Below are positions 1 to 5,400 of a DNA stretch of 13,464 nucleotides, piece by piece. Every line of letters begins with the position of its first letter. The first letter of the stretch is position 1. A model generated the notes under the pieces. The model made no database searches. It saw only the letters and a list, made by a program, of their open reading frames with translations, and had not been told where the DNA came from. The DNA is from Savagea sp. (GTDB taxonomy: Bacteria > Bacillota > Bacilli > Bacillales_A > Planococcaceae). The translations under genes were made by a program, and so were the position numbers. The stretch covers positions 1-13,464 of the forward strand of contig JASLCF010000101.1 of the NCBI GenBank assembly GCA_030146155.1, written 5' to 3'.

Positions 1-20
1 GATTTTAGACAAGATAAATT

Positions 21-75
21 GTCGAGGAGGATTGCCGTCCGCCCTGCTGAACGCGAAGACGTGAACGGAAAGCAA
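21..75 (-). repeat. 55-bp partial copy of the intergenic repeat, inverted
   Basis: The reverse complement of this stretch is identical over all 55 bases to 4582-4636, the left arm of repeat unit 1. Similarity stops at position 20, inside the element, so only about the first third of the ~147-nt hairpin is present. It lies about 27 bases beyond the pyrG terminator. It may be a truncated copy or a half-element; what lies left of the window is not visible. Confidence 0.9.
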
Positions 76-101
76 ATTCATCGACAACATTCCAAACAAA
101 C

Positions 102-143
102 AAAAAAAGTCGCAGTAACCTGCATCTGCAGATTACTACAACT
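102..143 (-). terminator. Intrinsic terminator of pyrG
   Basis: On the minus strand the pyrG stop codon is followed by a 16-bp stem (143-128 pairing with 123-108, with G-T wobbles), a four-base loop AGAT and a run of seven T. This is a textbook rho-independent terminator and closes the pyrG transcript only 7 bases past the stop codon. Confidence 0.92.
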
Positions 144-150
144 CCCTCAA

Positions 151-1740
151 CTAACGATGCAACGCCGCACCAATAAATTCTTTCACCAAAGGCTGCGGAC
201 GAGTCGGACGTGAAGTAAACTCCGGATGGAACTGAGTACCCACGAAAAATGGATGCTCCGCAAACTCCACAATCTCCACATGATCTCCCTCAACACTTCT
301 TCCCGTAACCGCAAGACCCGCTTCCGCCAATTGCTCAACATACGCCTCTGAAATTTCAAAACGATGACGATGACGCTCACTCGCCTCTAACTTCCCGTAC
401 GCTTTCTCCGACAAAGAACCCGCCGCAATTTCAAATGGAATCTCACCCAAACGCAATGAACTCGCCGGACTCAACTCACAATCCTTATGCAAAACAACAA
501 CCGGATGATTAGTTTCCGCATTAAATTCTACAGAATGCGCATCTTTTAATCCCGCTAAATTCCTAGCCACTTCTACAGCCTGCAACTGCATGCCTAAACC
601 AATCCCTAGTAATGGAAGTTCATGCTCACGTGCATAATGAATCGTTTCAATCATCCCATCAATCGCACGATCTCCAAAACCACCTGGCACCACTACGCCA
701 TCTAAACCAGCTAAATGTTCAGCCACATTTTCTGCCGTTACTTCGCCTGAATCAATCCATTTCACATCTACTTCCGCATGGTAAGCATAACCTGCGTGAC
801 TTAGCGCCTCTACCACTGAAATATAAGCATCAGGTAATTCCACATACTTCCCAACTAAACCAATCGTTACTTTCTTATTCAATGTCGTCACTAACTCTAC
901 AAGTTCTTTGATTTCTGTTAAATCAGGTTCTTGTGTGGTAAGACCTAAATAATCACAAACGATTTGATCCATGTTTTGTTCATGCAAACGAAGGGGTACT
1001 TCATACAACGTTTCAGCATCTAATGCCTCAATGACTTCTGTTGGACGAATGCTACAGAATAAAGCAATCTTATCTTTCATATCCTGAGGAACAGGGTGTT
1101 CGCTTCGGACAACGATCATATTCGGTTGAATACCTAAACTACGCAATTCCTTCACACTATGCTGTGTAGGTTTTGATTTCATTTCACCCGCTGCACTGAG
1201 GTAAGGGATTAACGTGTTATGAATATACATGACATCATTATGACCTAAATCTGTTTTCATTTGACGCAATGCTTCCAAGTAAGGTAAAGATTCGATATCC
1301 CCTACACTTCCGCCAATTTCTGTAATAACAACATCTGCATTCATTTCTTTGCCCGCACGTTGAATTAATTCTTTAATCTCATTCGTAACATGTGGGATAA
1401 CTTGCACCGTTGCACCATTATATTCGCCATTACGCTCTTTTTGTAACACTAAAGAATATACTTTCCCCATCGTTACGTTTGAATATTTATTTAAATCAAT
1501 ATCAATGAAACGCTCATAGTGACCTAAATCTAAATCTGTTTCCGCACCGTCTTGCGTCACAAATACTTCACCATGTTGGTATGGACTCATCGTTCCTGGG
1601 TCAATGTTAATGTACGGATCAAACTTTTGAATCGTTACATTTAATCCACGATTTTTTAATAAACGTCCGAGTGATGCGGCATTAATCCCTTTCCCTAATG
1701 AGGATACTACTCCACCAGTTACAAAAATATATTTTGTCAT
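151..1740 (-). CDS. pyrG: CTP synthase with a substituted glutaminase nucleophile
   Basis: CTP synthase makes CTP from UTP, ATP and an amino group, the last step of pyrimidine nucleotide synthesis. I start it at the ATG at 1740 (MTKYIF), placed 4 bases after GGAGGAAG; an in-frame ATG at 1758 has no ribosome binding site. The product is 529 residues, against 535 in B. subtilis. The synthetase domain (about 1-265) has the P-loop region GGVVSSLGKG (9-18), KFDPY (39-43) and the KPTQHSVKELR motif (190-200). The glutaminase domain (about 290-529) keeps PGGFG (352-356) and the His505/Glu507 pair in FHPEF. Where other CTP synthases have GICLGMQ this protein has GIGLGMQ, so the catalytic Cys is Gly381 (codon GGT, 600-598). 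The usual YLG coupling segment is YNG (107-109), and the GGTMRLG segment is SSLRLG after a shortened stretch. The frame is open throughout. Synthesis from free ammonia could remain; glutamine-dependent activity should not. It lies downstream of rpoE, as in B. subtilis. Confidence 0.97.
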   Translation of the reverse strand: MTKYIFVTGGVVSSLGKGINAASLGRLLKNRGLNVTIQKFDPYINIDPGTMSPYQHGEVFVTQDGAETDLDLGHYERFIDIDLNKYSNVTMGKVYSLVLQKERNGEYNGATVQVIPHVTNEIKELIQRAGKEMNADVVITEIGGSVGDIESLPYLEALRQMKTDLGHNDVMYIHNTLIPYLSAAGEMKSKPTQHSVKELRSLGIQPNMIVVRSEHPVPQDMKDKIALFCSIRPTEVIEALDAETLYEVPLRLHEQNMDQIVCDYLGLTTQEPDLTEIKELVELVTTLNKKVTIGLVGKYVELPDAYISVVEALSHAGYAYHAEVDVKWIDSGEVTAENVAEHLAGLDGVVVPGGFGDRAIDGMIETIHYAREHELPLLGIGLGMQLQAVEVARNLAGLKDAHSVEFNAETNHPVVVLHKDCELSPASSLRLGEIPFEIAAGSLSEKAYGKLEASERHRHRFEISEAYVEQLAEAGLAVTGRSVEGDHVEIVEFAEHPFFVGTQFHPEFTSRPTRPQPLVKEFIGAALHR

Positions 1741-1782
1741 TTTTCTTCCTCCGTTCATTTTTTAGCCTGACCTGTGTGCAAT

Positions 1783-1826
1783 AGAAAAAGCGCTCCACGG
1801 CTTGCAATACGACAAGCGGGAGCGCT
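1783..1826 (-). terminator. Attenuator/terminator in the pyrG leader (also behind rpoE)
   Basis: Minus-strand hairpin: arm 1826-1813 contains AGCGCTCCCGCTTG, arm 1804-1789 contains CAAGCCGTGGAGCGCT, followed by TTTTTCTATT. It lies downstream of the pyrG start site and 43 bases before the pyrG start codon, so it can both end rpoE transcripts and attenuate pyrG. The C/T-rich upstream arm (CTCCCGCTT) is what a G-rich 5' end would pair with in the reiterative-transcription mechanism known for Bacillus pyrG. Confidence 0.9.
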
Positions 1827-1864
1827 GTTACACATTTTCGTTCAAGTGTCCTTCTTAAAAGGAG

Positions 1865-1902
1865 CCCAATAAAATCTTAAAAGAAAAGCAAGTTGAAGTC
1901 AA
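1865..1902 (-). promoter_or_regulatory. pyrG promoter with GGGCTCC start
   Basis: On the minus strand there is TTGACT (1902-1897), a 17-base spacer, TAAGAT (1879-1874), six bases, then GGGCTCC starting at 1867. This matches the B. subtilis pyrG start, where low CTP makes RNA polymerase stutter at GGGC and add extra G residues that block the attenuator. The promoter begins 12 bases after the rpoE stop codon. Hexamers, spacing and start sequence are seen directly; the mechanism is taken from the known family. Confidence 0.85.
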
Positions 1903-1914
1903 GTTATTTTCTTC

Positions 1915-2484
1915 TTAGACTTCCTCTTCTTCCTCTTCTTCCTCTTCATCATCATCTAGCTCTAGATCTTCATCAATTAACTCAAGACCTTCTGCATCGA
2001 GTAAATCGTCTTCTTCCTCTTCTTCTACTTCATCAAGGTCAATCAACAATTCTTCTCCCTCAACCTCTTCCTCGTCATCCTCTTCCTCTTCCTCTTCATC
2101 TAAATCTTCTTCGCCTAACTCTTCATAATCTTCTTCGAATACTTCATCCAAAATGTCGTCATCCTCGTAATCATCTTTCTTTTTCTTCTTACGTGTTTTA
2201 ACAACAGGTGCAGTTTCTTCTTCGATTTGATCAACCGGATACCATTCACGGAGTCCCCATAAACCGTCATTTAACGCTAAGAAACGTCCATCAATGTTCA
2301 TATCTGTATAAAACTGTGGCATTTTTGCATCCATTTCTTTCACAGTAATCCCTGTCATTTTGCGAATATCATCCATAAGCGTTTGTAACGTTTGCGTTTC
2401 TTTTGATTGTGTTAATAAGTGGTAGGCTAAATCAATTAATGACTCTTCTTTTAATTGTTTTTTTGTCATGTCTTCAAAGTTCAT
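1915..2484 (-). CDS. rpoE: DNA-directed RNA polymerase delta subunit
   Basis: Delta is a Gram-positive RNA polymerase accessory subunit that helps polymerase release nucleic acid and recycle, and makes promoters sensitive to initiating-NTP levels. The start is the ATG at 2484 (MNFEDM): AAAGGA lies 10 bases upstream, whereas an in-frame GTG at 2493 sits only one base after that ribosome binding site. The 189-residue protein has an N-terminal HARE-HTH domain (about 1-85, with GRFLALNDGLWGLREWYP at 66-83), a lysine tract (KTRKKKKK, 96-103), then a highly acidic, presumably disordered tail to the end. This is the delta architecture; B. subtilis delta is 173 residues. The tail is encoded by long GAA/GAG/GAT runs that are prone to slippage. 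It sits between the 58-codon gene and pyrG, and seems to have its own promoter. Confidence 0.96.
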   Translation of the reverse strand: MNFEDMTKKQLKEESLIDLAYHLLTQSKETQTLQTLMDDIRKMTGITVKEMDAKMPQFYTDMNIDGRFLALNDGLWGLREWYPVDQIEEETAPVVKTRKKKKKDDYEDDDILDEVFEEDYEELGEEDLDEEEEEEDDEEEVEGEELLIDLDEVEEEEEDDLLDAEGLELIDEDLELDDDEEEEEEEEEV

Positions 2485-2513
2485 TTCGAGCACGTCCTTT
2501 CTTTTCCAAACAA

Positions 2514-2542
2514 ATTGTACACCATATCCTTACATTTGTCTG
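2514..2542 (-). promoter_or_regulatory. Possible rpoE promoter
   Basis: Minus-strand TACAAT (2519-2514) is preceded, 17 bases upstream, by CAGACA (2542-2537), a weak match to TTGACA. It lies just upstream of the rpoE ribosome binding site. The -10 is good and the -35 poor, so this is tentative; the 58-codon gene upstream could also be cotranscribed with rpoE. Confidence 0.4.
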
Positions 2543-2574
2543 TTGAAAAAGCAACTTCTATTTGAAACAATTTG

Positions 2575-2751
2575 TCATTCGAGTGAATCGTCTTTTTTTT
2601 CATCTTTTAAGCGTTTTATTTCTCTAAAGGTCCAATACCCAAAATACAGTGTTGCCAAAGCAAATGGAATCGCCCCTAACCCCTTATTATAAAGAAAATA
2701 AGTCAATACGAGAAGAGTAAGAATCACGACGCCATGAACCCATTTATTCAT
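2575..2751 (-). CDS. Small two-helix membrane protein, unknown function
   Basis: A 58-codon frame from ATG at 2751 to TGA at 2575 follows a strong ribosome binding site, CGGAGGAG, placed 3 bases before the ATG. The protein begins MNKWVHGVV and has two hydrophobic segments, about residues 4-21 and 24-42, separated by a short loop (YNKGLG). A charged tail (REIKRLKDEKKDDSLE) follows and would be cytoplasmic. There is no signal peptide and no recognisable motif. The start lies 38 bases after the gamma-glutamyltransferase stop codon with no terminator seen between, so the two are probably cotranscribed. I do not recognise the family; the ribosome binding site and membrane pattern make a real gene likely. 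Confidence 0.8.
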   Translation of the reverse strand: MNKWVHGVVILTLLVLTYFLYNKGLGAIPFALATLYFGYWTFREIKRLKDEKKDDSLE

Positions 2752-2789
2752 AATGCTCCTCCGAAAAGTCAGACTTAGATTGTACAGTT

Positions 2790-4397
2790 TTAATAGGCCG
2801 CAATCGATCCGTCCGTTCGCGACTCTGTTCCTCCTTGATAAACACCGTGTTCATCTTTCCATATGATTTGCCCTCTTCCAAAAGGGCCTCCATCCTTGGT
2901 TACTTCTATGTCATGTCCCCAAGCTGTTAACCGGGCAATGACAGCTGGATCCATCGTTGCTTCAATCATGATTTTTTTATTTTCCATCCACTGCCAACGC
3001 GGTGCATCCAAAGCAGCTTGTGGGTTTAACTGTTGATAGATTGTACGCAATACGACTTGAAAATGACCTTGTGGTTGCATGTAACCTCCCATGACACCAA
3101 ACGGACCTACGGGTTTCCCTTGCTTCGTCAAAAAGCCTGGAATAATCGTGTGGTACGTTTTTTTACCAGGTACTACAACATTAGCTGCCTTTGGATCAAG
3201 AGAGAAATCACACCCTCTGTTCTGTAACGCAATGCCTGTTCCTTCGACTACAATTCCTGAGCCAAAGCCCTGGTAGTTCGATTGAATAAATGAAACCATA
3301 TTGCCTTCGTCATCAGCAGTTGCTAAATAAACGGTTCCTTTTTGCTCAAATTTAAAAGGAGTAGGTTGTGCTGCTTTTTTGACAATTACTTGTGCACGGG
3401 CTGTTGCATATGCTTCTGAGAGAAGTTGTTCGACGGTTACCGGCATATGTTCAAGGTCTGTAAGATAAGCTTTTGCATCTGCAAAGGCTAATTTCATACT
3501 TTCGATTTGATAATGAATCGCTTCTGCTGATTCAATCGAAGTGGATGGATCATATAATTGTTTGAAGATATTGAGTGCCATCAAGGTAACAATCCCATGC
3601 CCGTTCGGTGGTAATTCCCATACTTCATATTCTTCCACCTGGGCTTGAATAGGTTCTGTCCATTCTACTTGATAGTTCGCTAAATCTTCCGCTTCGATTA
3701 ACCCGTCGTACTTCTCCATTGTACGAATGATTGCTTCTGCAAGTTCCCCTTTGTAAAAACTTTCTGCATTGGTTTCTCCAATGGATCGAAGGGTTTGAGC
3801 CATTTCAGGACTTTTCCACACTTCGCCAATTTCCGGTGCTCTTCCTTGAGGTGCAAATGTGTGAAACCAGTTTTCAAAGGAAGGGTCTGTCCAATTGTCT
3901 TTATATTTTTCATACGCACTTTTCCAATACTTCCCTAAGATTGGTGTGAGTGGGTACCCTTTTTCTGCATAGTCAATGGCGGGTTGGAGTACTTCAGCTA
4001 GTGTTAAGTTGCCGAATCGTTCGACTAGGGCTGCCCATGATGCAGGTGCTCCTGGTATGGTGACAGGAAGAATGCCATGGGTAGGGATTTGTTCGAGTTT
4101 TCTTTGTTTGAATTCATCGAGTGTCATTCGTCTTGGTGCAGGTCCGGATGCGTTGAGTCCGTAGAGTTTGTTGTTGAAGGATACGATTGCAAATGCGTCT
4201 CCGCCAATGCCGTTTGAAGTGGGTTCTACGACTGTTAATGCAGCGGCTGTGGCGATTGCTGCGTCGATTGCGTTGCCTCCAGAGCGTAAGATATGTAATC
4301 CGGCTTGTGCGGCTAGTGGTTGTGATGTTGCGACCATTCCTTGTTGTGCGAAGATGGTGTGTCGTTTTGAAGTGTATGGGTGGTGTAGAAAGTCCAA
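2790..4397 (-). CDS. ggt: Gamma-glutamyltransferase family protein (YwrD-like, cytoplasmic)
   Basis: Ntn-hydrolases of this family cleave gamma-glutamyl bonds after autocatalytic cleavage exposes a threonine. The 535-residue frame starts at TTG (4397), about 8 bases after AAAGGGGG; the N-terminus HHPYTSKRHT...GMVATSQPLAAQAG matches the YwrD subgroup, supporting this start. No signal peptide is present, unlike secreted GGT, so it should act in the cytoplasm. Visible landmarks are GGNAIDAAIA (40-49), PTSNGIGGDAFA (59-70), the predicted processing site at GTVYLATADDEGN with Thr355 as nucleophile, VMGGYMQPQGH (435-445) and the C-terminal GGTESRTDGSIAAY. Everything expected for processing is present. 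The physiological substrate is not deducible: gamma-glutamyl peptides, glutathione or glutamine are all possible. It is the first gene of a likely unit with the 58-codon gene, and follows the 1-kb repeat block. Confidence 0.93.
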   Translation of the reverse strand: MDFLHHPYTSKRHTIFAQQGMVATSQPLAAQAGLHILRSGGNAIDAAIATAAALTVVEPTSNGIGGDAFAIVSFNNKLYGLNASGPAPRRMTLDEFKQRKLEQIPTHGILPVTIPGAPASWAALVERFGNLTLAEVLQPAIDYAEKGYPLTPILGKYWKSAYEKYKDNWTDPSFENWFHTFAPQGRAPEIGEVWKSPEMAQTLRSIGETNAESFYKGELAEAIIRTMEKYDGLIEAEDLANYQVEWTEPIQAQVEEYEVWELPPNGHGIVTLMALNIFKQLYDPSTSIESAEAIHYQIESMKLAFADAKAYLTDLEHMPVTVEQLLSEAYATARAQVIVKKAAQPTPFKFEQKGTVYLATADDEGNMVSFIQSNYQGFGSGIVVEGTGIALQNRGCDFSLDPKAANVVVPGKKTYHTIIPGFLTKQGKPVGPFGVMGGYMQPQGHFQVVLRTIYQQLNPQAALDAPRWQWMENKKIMIEATMDPAVIARLTAWGHDIEVTKDGGPFGRGQIIWKDEHGVYQGGTESRTDGSIAAY

Positions 4398-4432
4398 TGG
4401 TGTTCCCCCTTTTGTTTGTTTCGTTTTGTTTT

Positions 4433-4438
4433 ATTATA
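4433..4438 (-). promoter_or_regulatory. Possible -10 box of the gamma-glutamyltransferase promoter
   Basis: The minus strand has a perfect TATAAT at 4438-4433, about 35 bases before the TTG start. At 17-base spacing the -35 would be GTGAAT, a poor match, so only the -10 is convincing. Confidence 0.45.
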
Positions 4439-4539
4439 CGCTCTTTGGTGTAGATATTCACTGTTCTTGTGGATTCTTTTTATTCTTTGGTTAGGGCGCT
4501 TTAATTTGCTTTTGTATGTGGTGAAAATAAAATGTGGTG

Positions 4540-4577
4540 GCTTTTTAATGTTGTAAAATAGTTATAGCGGCGATTTA
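4540..4577. repeat. Fragment of the repeat unit preceding unit 1
   Basis: GCTTTTTAATGTTGTAAAAT (4540-4559) recurs inside unit 1 at 4737-4757 with one base inserted. This suggests remnants of a further, truncated unit on the ggt side of the tandem pair. The remaining bases to 4577 show nothing recognisable. Confidence 0.45.
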
Positions 4578-4952
4578 GAAGTTGCTTTCCGTTCACGTCT
4601 TCGCGTTCAGCAGGGCGGACGGCAATCCTCCTCGACAGGTGAGTGTTGGCTATGACTAAGTATTGTCGTCTGCGGGGTATCGCCTGATCCGCTAAACCCT
4701 GCTTGAGTCGATGCCTGCACTTTAAGCAAGGTATTAGCTTTTTAATGTTGTGAAAATGAAGCGTATCCTGTTCAGTTAATGAAATAATATGAATCACAAT
4801 AAAATCTTTTCAATTTCTTGAAAGAAAGAAATACGAGCACACAACATCATTCCATCTATTCACACCGCTAGAGCGTGCCTGGCCACTCTGTATCACTAGT
4901 AGAACATTGAACCTTATCTCGAAAGTCAATGTACAAGTTCAGCGTGGGTTTG
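4578..4952. repeat. Tandem intergenic repeat, unit 1 (~375 bp)
   Basis: This is the first of two direct, diverged copies; the common start GAAGTTGCTTTCCGTTC is at 4578 and 4953. The first ~150 nt can form a long imperfect hairpin: TTGCTT (4582-4587) with AAGCAA (4724-4729), GCAGGG (4610-4615) with CCCTGC (4697-4702), GCGGA (4615-4619) with TCCGC (4688-4692), and GGC (4621-4623) with GCC (4682-4684). The rest is AT-richer but also shared (CATTCCATCTATTCACACCG). From memory, the hairpin core (CCTCCTCGAC ... CTGCGGGGT ... CCGCTAA ... GAGTCGA) resembles a GC-rich intergenic repeat widespread in Bacillaceae genomes. No conserved reading frame runs through both copies. Confidence 0.85.
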
Positions 4953-5326
4953 GAAGTTGCTTTCCGTTCCGGCATACGCGTTCAGCAGGGCGAATGGCAA
5001 TCCTCCTCGACAGGTGAGTGTTGGCTATGACTAAGCATTGTCGTCTGCGGGGTATCGCCTGATCCGCTAATCCTGCCTGAGTCGATGCCTGCACTTCAAG
5101 CAAAGTATTGGCTTTTAAAATTTGTGAAGATGGAGCAGCAACTATACTTATTCATGCAGTCATCCAAAAATTCACTATTTCTTTTTAATCAATTGAGGGA
5201 AAGATATACAAGCATGCAACACCATTCCATCTATTCACACCGCCAGAGCGTGATTGGCCACTTTATTTCACTGGTAGATTCTAGAAAATTTCTAGAAAAT
5301 CAGTTCACAAGTTCGGGGTAGTTTTT
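4953..5326. repeat. Tandem intergenic repeat, unit 2 (~374 bp)
   Basis: Second direct copy, with the same order of blocks as unit 1. The core from GGCAATCC to GATCCGCTAA is nearly identical between the units (one T/C difference seen). The hairpin ends TTGCTT (4957-4962) and AAGCAA (5098-5103) are kept. The arm segment differs (CCGGCATACGCG against ACGTCTTCGCG), and GCGGAC became GCGAAT. Near its end is an almost perfect palindrome, TTCTAGAAAATTTCTAGAA (5279-5297), absent from unit 1. It ends about 25 bases before the acdA terminator. Confidence 0.85.
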
Positions 5327-5352
5327 TAACTTGCTTTTGCTTTTCAGTCGGC

Positions 5353-5391
5353 AAAATAAATAGACCTTGCAGTTGGGGGGCAAGGTCTATT
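5353..5391 (-). terminator. Intrinsic terminator of acdA
   Basis: Minus-strand stem AATAGACCTTGC (5391...) pairs perfectly with GCAAGGTCTATT (ending 5359), 12 bp, nine-base loop, followed by TATTTTG. It begins 9 bases after the acdA stop codon and separates the beta-oxidation genes from the repeat block and ggt. Confidence 0.92.
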
Positions 5392-5400
5392 GCATGCGGT

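Noticed and set aside
598..600. PyrG as a pseudogene
   Set aside because: The frame is full length, the synthetase motifs are intact, and promoter, attenuator, ribosome binding site and terminator are all present; only glutaminase features are altered.
1918..2200. Low-complexity GAA/GAG tract as an independent repeat
   Set aside because: It encodes the acidic tail that is normal for the polymerase delta subunit.
4114..4461. 115-codon minus-strand frame at the ggt start
   Set aside because: It overlaps ggt in another frame and has low-quality, repetitive composition; the ggt motifs explain this DNA.
4501..4797. 98-codon minus-strand reading frame across the repeat block
   Set aside because: It runs through the hairpin arm of unit 1; the matching frame is not kept in unit 2, there is no ribosome binding site, and the composition is not protein-like.
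5085..5321. 78-codon plus-strand reading frame in repeat unit 2
   Set aside because: The same frame in unit 1 hits a stop at the fifth codon, so no coding constraint is seen.
4578..5326. CRISPR array
   Set aside because: Only two long diverged units are present, without short regular repeats and spacers and without cas genes.
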